Assembly: GCF_026213295.1 (NCBI RefSeq)
Contig: NC_079414.1
Span: forward strand, 11,596,362-11,660,361
Origin: Gadus chalcogrammus
Taxonomy: Eukaryota > Chordata > Actinopteri > Gadiformes > Gadidae
Direction of reading: 5' to 3'
Length of the DNA stretch: 64,000 nucleotides
Shown here one piece after another: positions 56,889 to 64,000 of the stretch. The notes beneath the pieces were generated by a model, which was not told the origin of the DNA, did not search any database, and saw nothing but the letters and a program-made list of their open reading frames with translations. The position numbers and the translations under genes were made by a program. Numbering within the stretch: position 1 is the stretch's first letter; the number at the start of each line of letters is the position of its first letter.

Positions 56889-59800
56889 CTGTTGGTAGTT
56901 GACGAAGCGTTAATATAACCAAACACATGAAAGCAACATATCTACATTACACGTAACTTAGTTTTTGAACAGGGATTTGTAAATGCTAAACAACATAATA
57001 CACAACATAATAGTTATTCTTTGCATTAGTATTGCTTGGCTCTCCAAACCATTAATATTACTACTTAATGTAGTTTGAGACAAGTGGTTATCCCTCCAAA
57101 ATTGTAACTCTTGTGTTTAACTTACTTGCGGTAATAGTAGAAAGGTCCAGTCCAGTTAGGTTGGTGATACCTGAGGATATTACGGCTTGCAGTGCCTGCT
57201 CTGCCAGGACTCCGGTCGGAACCACTCTTTGGTTTTGGAAGACCAGGATCATTTCCACAAGGATTGAGCCATTACTAGAACACAAAGTAAGAGTGAACAG
57301 TTAAGAGTGGATTATATATTACAATTGCTAAAGGTAATTATTTATGATGATAATAATGTAAAATAAGTAAATGAAACAGATGTAAGGAAATACCAAATAT
57401 GGTTGAACAACTGTTGAACAAACAATTTGAGGAAGAGAATGAAATGCTTACCGGAAAGACCTAACGAGAGATCGGGAATACGTTTTTGGAAACATAAATC
57501 TGTAGCCTTTGTTAACCTACAGTAAAGAATGAAGCACATTAGTTATTGAATATGAGCTGCATTGAAATCAGTGATTGTTCTAAAGCTAATGCAGATGTAA
57601 TCAAAACACTGTTATCTCACCTCTCTTGTGACTTCATTAGCCAGCACCAGATAGGCTGGGGAAGTAGGATCTGACAAAGAGCTTTGAAATGTGCGTGTCA
57701 AACTGAAACTCAAATCCAAAGTGCCTTCATCTGCTGCAGGAGACTCTGTAGAGTCTGGTGTAGTAGTTGTAGTGGGTACAGTTGTAGTTGTAGTGGGTAA
57801 AGTTGTAGTTGTAGTTGGTACAGGTGTTGCTGTAGTTGAAGTTGTTGTTGTTGGTCCAGCAGTTGTCGCTGTTGGTGCACAAAACAAATTGTGTTAGAGC
57901 CAAATTGTAATTGACCATGATTTCTAAATGATTAAACAACAAGATTGACATAATTGTCATTTTTTGTTGCTTCGGTCTATATTTCCAAATCATTTCTACC
58001 TTGAATTATTTCAGTTTGAAAAAAAAGTTTGGCATTTACGAGGATCTATCCTAAATCCCAATCTATAAACTAGGAAATGCATTTCCTGCAGAAAATGCGG
58101 GGAGTGCTGTAGTACAAAGTGAGGTTGAAAATATGTTTTAATAAAGCCACATCGATTAAGACATAAAGAAACGTTAATTGCTTAAATCAAGTGAAGGGAT
58201 TTGAACAGAGTTCAAAAGTCTAAAAGGAGTAAACAATGTAAACATGCACATCATTGGAAAAAAATGTAAACGGTTGGAAACAAATAAAGCGACGGCTGAA
58301 TAAAAAGCGCAAAGCATTGCTAAAAATGCAGAAATGTAAAAGGAGTTGAAATTATGAATCTGAAAGGTCAAATGTATTGCCCTGCACTGCTGAAAAATCT
58401 GAAAGGTCAAATGTATTGCAGTGCACTGCTAAAAAACCTGGAAGCTGAAATTGAAAACTGACAGACGCTGAATTGCATTATCTGAAGAAGCAGTGTTTAA
58501 ATACATTGTTACATAAGCTGGAACTTCAATTGTAATACTGTCAAAGCTGGAGGATAGTAGGAGTAGCGGTATTAGCTGTAGTAGTAGTAGTAGTAGTAGT
58601 AGTAGTAATGGTAGTACTGTAGCTGAAGTAGCTGAAGTAGAAATAGTAGTAGTCACTGAAGTAGTAGTAGTAGCAGTAAAGTAATATTGACACTAGCTGC
58701 ACAAACGATATTCCTTATGAAAGGAATGGTATTGACTGATGTTTGTAGAAAGAATTATAATAATCCCGCAATTTTTTTTTTTACAACAGCCGAAATTGTA
58801 TGTACTCGCCTAATGCTCATTTTTCCAACGTAACGTTATTAAAAGTAATCCAATTGGGCGACAAAAACTGCCCAATCTGGCAACACTGCCTGCATGTCCT
58901 CGCACTCTAACCTCAGCGTAAATGAATGAGACCAACTGAAAAGAAGCCGACATGGAACTTAAACTGTGATTTTGAAAAAAATATAAAAAGGTAATCGAAA
59001 TTCTGTTTCCATTATTGAAGATACAATTGTGTTGATTTTGAACGAAGGTTAACGATGAAATATTGACCACGTTACGAAGTCTGAAGTAGTAAGTGTCAGA
59101 GCATGGGCGGACGGCAAAGCCGTCCTCCAATTGACCTCTATTGTAAAAATTGTTTTTTTAAAAGTATTTAAAAAGTATTTTAAAAGTAGCATATCTTAAA
59201 CCGCATAGAATATTTACAAAATCCAAGCTAATATGAACATTTTAAAATTGGAATGGAGTCTTCAGGTGAAAATTTGAGGAAGGAGATAGGTCCCAAAGTT
59301 TGTAGAGAATAATAAAGAAAGAAAGAATAAAACTAGAAAATATATTTCCCTTCAGATACTGCAGTGAGTGCTGTAGTACAAAGTGAGATGGAAAATATTT
59401 TTTAATAAAGCCAGAATTAAACTAAAACTGTGATTGTGAAGAAAGTTTAAATTATATCGAAATTCCGTTCATATATTATTGAAGATACAAGTAGTTTGAT
59501 TTGTTAAATGGTTTGAACCAACGTCCTCCCATTGACGCCCATGTTAAAAAAAGATAGTACTTTAAAAGTAGAATATCTTAAGAAAAATCTGAAAATCTGC
59601 ACAGGATTCCAAGCTATTCTGAACATTGTAAAATTTGTCTCTAGGGGAAAAATTGATGAAGGAGATAGGTCCCAAAGTTTGTAGAGGAGGAAAGAAAGAA
59701 AGGATACAACTTATGAAGAACAATTAGCTGAGCGCTGCATGCAGCACTCACCTAATTTAAGAAGAACAACAGTTTAGCGCTGCATGTAGCACTCACCTAA

Positions 59801-62800
59801 TAATGTATCCTAATCTAGAAGTGAATCTACCAGTTCACTTGTATGTAGTTTTTATTAAATGTGTCCATTTCTTCAAAAGGGATAAAGGGAGAACATGGGG
59901 TTTGCCAAGATTGAAAGAACACATTGCCATCTTCTATTGTTTGTAGAAGATATGTGTTATTCACAATAAGGGGTGTTACTGGGATGTTCTAAAAATTGTC
60001 AATATAGTGTTGAACCTACTTATGGTAATAGTAGAACTGTCCACAGTGAGGTTGGTAGTGCCGGCGGCTAATGCTTCAGTCAGTGTCTCCACTGCGACGG
60101 TTCCATTCGGAACAACAGTTTGGTTGACGTAGACCAGAGTCAAATCCACAATGACTGAGCCACTCCTGGAACCACAGAGAAAGTCAATAACTAATACATA
60201 TATAAACAATATGGATAACAAATGGTGAACAAAAGTTGAACATTCAATTTTAGGTAGATAATGAAATGCTTACTTGAAAGACCTTACTAAACAGCGGGAA
60301 TAAGTGGCAGGGAATCTTTTTCTGTAGCCTTTGTTTACCTGAGGTCAATAAATGAGCACATTATTTTTATTGAAATGAGCTGGATTAAAATTGTGATTGT
60401 TGTTAAGCTAATGCAAATGTATTATTAATTTTATCTTCTATCTCACCTCTCTTGTGACTTCATCAGCCAACGTCTTAAACTCTGAGGAAGAAGAATCGGA
60501 CAAAGTGCTTTCAAACGTGCGTTGCAAACTGAATGTCAAATTTTGAGAACCTTCGCCTACTGAAGGAGAATCTTGAGGGTCCGATGGTGCGGCAGTAGTA
60601 GTTGTTGGTGCAGCAGTTGTTGTTGTTGGTGCTACAGTTGTGGTTGTTGGTGCAGCAGTTGTGGTGGTTGGTGCCGCAGTCGTTGTTGTTGGTGCAGCAG
60701 TTGTGTTGTTGGTGCGACAGTTGTCGTTGTTGGTGCTGCAGTTGTCGTTGTTGGTTCCGCAGTTGTTGTTGTTGGTGAAGCAGTTGTTGTTGGTGCTACA
60801 GTTGTGGTTGTTGGTGAAGCAGTTGTCGTTGTCGGTGCAGCAGTTGTCGTTGTTGGTGCAGAAGATGCTGTTGTTGGTGCAGCTGTTGTCGTTGTTGGTG
60901 CAGCAGTTGTCGTCGTTGGTGCAGCAGTTGTTGTAGTTGGTGCAGCAGTTGTCGTCGTTGGTGCAGCAGTTGTTGTAGTTGGTGCTGCTGTTGTCGTTGT
61001 TGGTGCAGCAGTTGTCGTCGTTGGTGCAGCAGGAGTTGTCGTTTGTGCAGCAGTTGTCGTTGTTGGTGCAGTAGTTGTTGTTGGTGCCGCAGTTGTCGTT
61101 GTTGGTGCAGCAGTTGTTGTTTGACCTGCAGTAGATAGGGTTAGTGTTGTTAATGCTGTTTGAATAAACTATGTAGAATTCATTAGAAATGTATATCATG
61201 TATCATAATCCATCCTATTTTATTTGTTGATCCACAACCTCACTTGTATGTACATTTTATGGAATGTGTCCATCTCTTCAAAGGGATAAAGACAGAACAT
61301 GGGGTTTGCCAAGATTGAAAGAACACATTGCCATCTTCTTCTGCTTGAAGAAGATATGTTTTAATCAAAATAACCGGTGCCACTGGGTTTAACTAAAAAA
61401 TTGTCAATCTAGTTTTGAACCTACTCGAGGTAATGGTAGATCTGTCCAAATTGAGGCTGGTGGTGCCGTTTGCTATTGCGGCATCCAGTGTCTCCACTGC
61501 AACGGTTCCACTCGGAACAACTGTTTGGTTGACGTAGACCAGATTCAAATCCACAATGACTGAGCCACTCCTAGAATCGCAAAGTGAGTCAATAAGATAC
61601 ATATATATATCAACAACATGTATAACAAATACTGAGCAATAGCTGAACATTCAATTTGAAGAAGATAATGAAATACTTACATGAAAGATCTTACTACAGA
61701 GCGGAGATAAGTTTCAGGAAATCTCAATTTGTAGCCTTTGTTTACCTGAGGTCAATAATTACGCATATTATAGTTATTGAAGTTGTCATGTATTGAAATT
61801 AGTGATTTTTGTAAGGCTAATGCAAATGTACTAAAAATATTTTTATCTCACCTCTCTTGTGACTTCATCAGCCAACGTCTTAAACTCTGAGGAAGAAGAA
61901 TCGGACAAAGCGCTTTCAAACGGGCGTAGCAAACTGAATGACACATCTTGAGAACCTTCGTTTGCTGTAGGAGGGTCTTGAGGGTCCGCTGGTGCGGCAG
62001 TAGTCGTTGTTGGTGCGGCAGTTGTCGTTGTTGGTGCAGCAGTTGTTGTCGTTGGTGCAGCAGTTGTCGTCGTTGGTGCTGCAGTAGTAGTTGTGGGTGC
62101 AGCAGTTGTCGTTGTTGGTGCCACAGTTGTTGTTGTGGGTGAAGCAGTTGTTGTTGTTGGTGCTACAGTCGTGGTTGTTGGTGCAGCAGTTGTCGTTGTT
62201 AGTGCCGCAGTTGTGGTTGTGGGGACAGCAGATGTCGTTGTTGGTGCCGCAGTTGTCGTTGTTGGTGCTGCAGTACTAGTTGTGGGTGCAGCAGTTGTCG
62301 TTGTTGATGCAGCAGTTGTTGTTGTTGGTGCAGCAGTTGTTGTTGTTGGTGCTACAGTTGTGGTTGTTTGTGCCGCAGTCGTTGTTGTTGGTGCAGCAGT
62401 TGTTGTTGTTGGTGCTACAGTTGTCGTTGTTGGGGCAGCAGTTGTCGTCGTTGTTGCAGCAGTTGTTGTCGTTGGTGCAGCCGTTGTTGTTGTTGGTGCA
62501 GCCGTTGTTGTCGTTGGTGCAGCTGTTGTCGTTGTTGGTGAAGCAGTTGTCGTCGTTGGTGCTGCAGTTGTTGTCGTTGGTGCAGCAGTCGTCGTCGTTG
62601 GTGCAGCAGTAGTAGTTGTGGGTGCAGCAGTTGTCGTTGTTGGTGCCGCAGTTGTTGTTGTTGGTGCTACAGTTGTAGTCGTTGGTGCAGCAGTTGTCGT
62701 CGTTGGTGCGGCAGTTGTTGTCGTTGGTGCAGCAGTCGTCGGTGCTGCAGTTGTTGTTGGTGAAGCAGTTGTTGTTGTTGGTGCTACAGTTGTCGTTGTT

Positions 62801-64000
62801 GGGGCAGCAGTTGTCGTCGTTGGTGCAGCAGTTGTAGTTGTTGGTGCTGCAGTTGTTGTCGTTGGTGCAGCAGTCGTCGTCGTTGGTGCTGTAGTAGTTG
62901 TTGTTGGTGCAGCAGTCGTCGTCGTTGGTGCTGCAGTAGTAGTTGTGGGTGCAGCAGTTGTTGTTGGGGCAGCAGTTGTTGTTGTTGGTGCCGCAGTTGT
63001 TGTTGGGGCAGCAGTTGTTGTTGTTGGTACCGCAGTTGTCGTTGTTGGGGCAGCAGTTGTCGTTGTTGGTGCTACAGTTGTAGTCGTTGGTGCAGCAGTT
63101 GTCGTCGTTGGTGCTGCAGTACTAGTTGTGGGTGCAGCAGTTGTCGTTGTTGGTGCCGCAGTTGTTGTTGGTGCAGCTGTTGTCGTTGTTGGTGAAGCAG
63201 TTGTCGTCGTTGGTGCTGCAGTTGTCGTTGGTGCAGCAGTCGTCGTCGTTGGTGCTGCAGTAGTAGTTGTGGGTGCAGCAGTTGTCGTTGTTGGTGCCGC
63301 AGTTGTTGTTGGTGAAGCAGTTGTTGTTGTTGGTGCTACAGTTGTCGTTGTTGGGGCAGCAGTTGTCGTCGTTGGTGCAGCAGTTGTAGTTGTTGGTGAA
63401 GCAGTTGTTGTCGTTGGTGCTGCAGTTGTCGTTGGTGCAGCAGTCGTCGTCGTTGGTGCTGTAGTAGTTGTTGTGGGTGCAGCAGTTGTTGTTGTTGGTG
63501 AAGCAGTTGTTGTTGGTGCTACAGTTGTGGTTGTTGGTGCAGCAGTTGTGGTTGTTGGTGCAGCAGTTGTGGTTGTTGGAGCTGCAGCTGTAGTTGTTGG
63601 GGCAGCAGTTGTCGTTGTTGGTGCCGCAGTTGTTGTTGTTGGGGCAGGAGTTGTCGTTGTTGGTACCGCAGTTGTGGTTGTTGGGGCAGCGGTTGTCGTT
63701 GTTGGTGCTACAGTTGTAGTCGTTGGTGCAGCAGTTGTTGTCGTTGGTGCTGCAGTACTAGTTGTGGGTGCAGCAGTTGTCGTTGTTGGTGCCGCAGTTG
63801 TTGTTGTTGGTGCAGCTGTTGTCGTTGTTGGTGAAGCAGTTGTCGTCGTTGGTGCTGCAGTTGTCGTTGGTGCAGCAGTCGTCGTGGTTGGTGCTGCAGT
63901 AGTAGTTGTGGGTGCAGCAGTCGTCGTGGTTGGTGCTGCATTAGTAGTTGTGGGTGCAGCAGTTGTCGTTGTTGGTGCCGCAGTTGTTGTTGGTGAAGCA
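56785..64000 (-). CDS. Gene B: SEA/PTS mucin-like protein with GPI-signal-like C-terminus, 5' partial
   Basis: Ten exons on the minus strand: 64000-61852 (open at the edge), 61745-61681, 61570-61425, 61125-60447, 60338-60274, 60165-60020, 57868-57621, 57516-57452, 57274-57126 and 56888-56785. All introns have GT-AG ends. Together they give PTS-SEA-PTS-SEA-short PTS-SEA-short tail. Each SEA domain is split in the same way (end of the PTS exon, 65-bp exon, 146-149-bp exon), with intron phases 0, 2 and 1. This is a membrane-mucin architecture, and the tail suggests a GPI anchor rather than a transmembrane segment with a cytoplasmic domain. One frame break in the second PTS exon (near 60704) is either sequence error or a damaging mutation. 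The N-terminus is off the right edge. Confidence 0.75.
57126..57274 (-). CDS. Gene B, third SEA domain, exon 3
   Basis: A 149-bp exon (acceptor ttctag, donor A|gtaagt) encoding R-NGSILVEMILVFQNQ followed by RVVPTGVLAEQALQ and ending LDLSTITA. It carries the Gly-Ser-Ile-x-Val version of the SEA cleavage motif. It is one codon longer than the equivalent exons in the other modules. N-L-T near the end is a possible N-glycosylation site. It splices in phase 1 to the terminal exon at 56888. Confidence 0.85.
57452..57516 (-). CDS. Gene B, third SEA domain, exon 2 (65 bp)
   Basis: Encodes VNKGYRFMFPKTYSRSLVRSF plus two bases (CG|T, Arg). The acceptor is tgtag and the donor gtaagc. Length, phases and residues are those of the other three 65-bp SEA exons. 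Confidence 0.85.
57621..57868 (-). CDS. Gene B, short PTS exon plus start of third SEA domain
   Basis: A 248-bp exon with acceptor caccaacag|CG and donor GAG|gtgaga. It opens with about 40 codons of PTS (TTAGPTTTT, TTTTTLPTTTTTVP). The first third of a SEA domain follows, EGTLDLSFSLTRTFQSSL...LANEVTREV. Its length is 2 mod 3, as the phase rule (phase 1 in, phase 0 out) demands. The PTS part is tiny next to the 44-kb version of the same exon type in gene A. A ctctaac branch-point-like sequence precedes the acceptor. Confidence 0.85.
58360..58437. repeat. 39-bp tandem duplication
   Basis: ctgaaaggtcaaatgtattg begins at 58360 and again at 58399, with two near-identical 39-bp units. It is non-coding. 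Confidence 0.85.
58550..58680. repeat. (GTA)n microsatellite, imperfect
   Basis: A pure GTA run of about ten units starts near 58578, flanked by interrupted AGT/GTA repeats up to about 58680. Confidence 0.85.
58954..59345. repeat. Dispersed repeat, copy 1 (family not recognised)
   Basis: It shares an ordered series of segments with 59414-59710: taaactgtgatt, tcgaaattc, attgaagatacaa, ggagataggtcccaaagttt and gaaagaaagaa. The order and orientation are the same, so these are two partial copies of one element. Confidence 0.65.
59414..59710. repeat. Dispersed repeat, copy 2 (family not recognised)
   Basis: The partner of 58954-59345, with the same ordered segments at shorter spacing. It is followed immediately by the 42-bp tandem pair. 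Confidence 0.65.
59716..59800. repeat. ~42-bp tandem pair with GCTGCATGCAGC palindrome
   Basis: Two units both contain gcgctgcatg(c/t)agcactcacctaat. The first holds the perfect 12-bp palindrome gctgcatgcagc. It is probably the end of the dispersed element next to it. Confidence 0.65.
60020..60165 (-). CDS. Gene B, second SEA domain, exon 3
   Basis: A 146-bp exon with acceptor ttccag and donor A|gtaggt. It encodes K-SGSVIVDLTLVYVNQTVV, then PNGTVAVETLTEALAAG and TTNLTVDSSTITI. S-G|S-V-I-V-D is the SEA cleavage motif. N-Q-T, N-G-T and N-L-T are N-glycosylation sequons. Confidence 0.88.
60274..60338 (-). CDS. Gene B, second SEA domain, exon 2 (65 bp)
   Basis: Encodes VNKGYRKRFPATYSRCLVRSF plus AA of a split Lys codon. 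The acceptor is cctcag and the donor gtaagc. It contains one Cys, absent from the other three copies of this exon. Confidence 0.85.
60447..61125 (-). CDS. Gene B, PTS exon plus start of second SEA domain, with one frame break
   Basis: The acceptor ctgcag (with ctaac branch-point-like sequence) joins as A|GT, then QTTTAAPTTTT, a run of TTTTAAP heptads. The exon ends with EGSQNLTFSLQRTFESTL...LADEVTREV, the start of a SEA domain, and donor GAG|gtgaga. N-L-T is a sequon. The exon is 679 bp (1 mod 3), whereas the phases require 2 mod 3, so one base is missing. The upstream part is open in one frame and the downstream part in another, and they meet near 60704. Confidence 0.8.
60590..61120. repeat. 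21-bp minisatellite encoding TTTTAAP heptads
   Basis: Units of the form (ACN)4(GCN)2CCN on the minus strand. Some are shortened to 18 bp (TTTAAP) or altered at one position (for example SAPTTTT). Confidence 0.85.
60700..60708 (-). other. Single-base frameshift in PTS exon of gene B
   Basis: The plus strand reads gcagttgtgttgttggtgcg where neighbouring units have cagttgt followed by cgttgttgg or tgttgttgg, so one base is missing. Below this point the Thr frame starts at positions 0 mod 3, and above it at 2 mod 3. Sequence error and a real deletion are both possible. Confidence 0.75.
61126..61424. other. 299-bp intron of gene B
   Basis: The intron between the first visible SEA module and the next PTS exon. 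It shares sequence with the end of the 2.15-kb intron after the second SEA module (59827-60019), a trace of the module duplication. No other feature is seen. Confidence 0.7.
61425..61570 (-). CDS. Gene B, first visible SEA domain, exon 3
   Basis: A 146-bp exon with acceptor ttctag and donor A|gtaggt. It encodes M-SGSVIVDLNLVYVNQTVV, then PSGTVAVETLDAAIANG and TTSLNLDRSTITS. S-G|S-V-I-V-D is the cleavage motif, and N-Q-T and N-G-T are sequons. It is nearly identical to 60020-60165. Confidence 0.88.
61681..61745 (-). CDS. Gene B, first visible SEA domain, exon 2 (65 bp)
   Basis: Encodes VNKGYKLRFPETYLRSVVRSF plus AT of a split Met codon. The acceptor is cctcag and the donor gtaagt. Sequence and position match 60274-60338. 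Confidence 0.85.
61852..64000 (-). CDS. Gene B, long PTS exon plus start of SEA domain (partial, runs off right edge)
   Basis: The exon ends at donor GAG|gtgaga after EGSQDVSFSLLRPFESAL and LADEVTREV, the first third of a SEA domain. Upstream, I read the Thr frame from about 62000 to about 63200 without a stop, and the rest to the edge shows the same unit pattern. It is made of TTTTAAP heptads (21 bp) with SP/VAP variants and some 18-bp units. The exon is at least 2,149 bp. The first in-frame GTG inside it (62124) is a valine codon, not a start. Confidence 0.82.
61990..64000. repeat. 21-bp minisatellite encoding TTTTAAP heptads (long array)
   Basis: Near-perfect 21-bp units, with some of 18 bp, extend to the window edge. 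Larger blocks recur with period near 0.5-0.6 kb (for example the gctgcagtactagttgtggg blocks near 62266, 63111 and 63750). This is the same unit as in 60590-61120. Confidence 0.85.

Larger units (their letters stand above)
57869..60019. other. 2.15-kb intron of gene B filled with repeats
   Basis: This intron separates the second and third SEA modules. It contains a 39-bp tandem pair, a trinucleotide microsatellite, two related dispersed-repeat copies and a 42-bp tandem pair, listed separately. A short segment, gtgctgtagtacaaagtgag, also occurs twice (58100 and 59370). No coding exon is supported. Confidence 0.65.
59827..61230 (-). repeat. Duplicated PTS+SEA module, copy 1 (1,404-bp unit)
   Basis: The intronic sequence cacttgtatgtag...ggggtttgccaagattgaaa and the following SEA exons match 61231 onward at a constant offset of 1,404-1,407 bp. 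Intron and exon sequence are both duplicated, so the event is a recent genomic tandem duplication. Confidence 0.85.

Noticed and set aside
60573..61124. Cys/Trp-rich and Val/Gly/Ala-rich plus-strand frames opposite the TTTTAAP array
   Set aside because: They are shadows of the minisatellite. The minus-strand reading joins the SEA domain in frame.
61990..64000. Antifreeze-glycoprotein-like Thr-Ala-Ala repeats
   Set aside because: Fish antifreeze glycoproteins are simple TAA/TPA tripeptide repeats. Here the unit is a TTTTAAP heptad fused to SEA domains, so mucin is the better reading.
1..64000. A single gene spanning the whole window
   Set aside because: The in-phase terminal exon with stop and polyadenylation signal at 56.6-56.9 kb separates the right block from the left. 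I keep a small chance that this exon is an alternative end and that transcripts continue across the gap.

Overview
The window is vertebrate genomic DNA with introns, most likely from a ray-finned fish. That inference rests on three things: mucin-type Thr/Ser/Pro (PTS) tracts joined to SEA domains, a decayed LINE of the kind common in fish genomes, and AT-rich introns. Every supported gene lies on the minus strand. The long plus-strand reading frames, rich in Val, Leu or Cys, are shadows of Thr/Ala/Pro codons.

Left block (1-54605): part of a giant mucin-like gene, here called gene A, open at both ends. Read in transcript order it has four exons. The first is a PTS exon of at least 44 kb (54605 down to 10618) that ends in the first third of a SEA domain. 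Two small SEA exons follow (10498-10434 and 10219-10074). The last is a second giant PTS exon (9907 to the left edge). Both giant exons are built from higher-order tandem repeats of about 1.3-4.6 kb. The frame is unbroken from 1 to about 22.6 kb. From 22.6 to 54.6 kb it is broken dozens of times by single-base indels, mostly in T runs, and two patches look like uncorrected long-read sequence. The repeat block ends at a 100-N scaffold gap (54606-54705). The last 3.2 kb before the gap is a near copy of 34.1-37.3 kb, so length and copy number here should not be taken literally.

Middle (54706-56600): intergenic sequence with a CpG-rich palindrome, a 17-bp direct repeat and a decayed CR1/L2/Rex-like LINE 3' end on the minus strand.

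Right block (56.6-64 kb): the 3' half of a second SEA/PTS mucin-like gene, gene B. It contains three complete SEA domains, each split over three exons as in gene A, with PTS tracts before each. The SEA exons are followed by a 34-codon terminal exon with a small-residue stretch and a hydrophobic tail (GPI-signal-like), a stop codon and polyadenylation signals. Its 5' end is off the right edge.

The exon phases make each PTS+SEA module symmetrical (phase 1 at both outer borders), so modules can duplicate without shifting the frame. The last two modules in the right block are a recent 1.4-kb tandem duplication that includes introns. By family knowledge such proteins would be heavily O-glycosylated mucins, with SEA domains that may cleave themselves at the Gly-Ser bond. 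No signal peptide, promoter or start codon of either gene is visible here.
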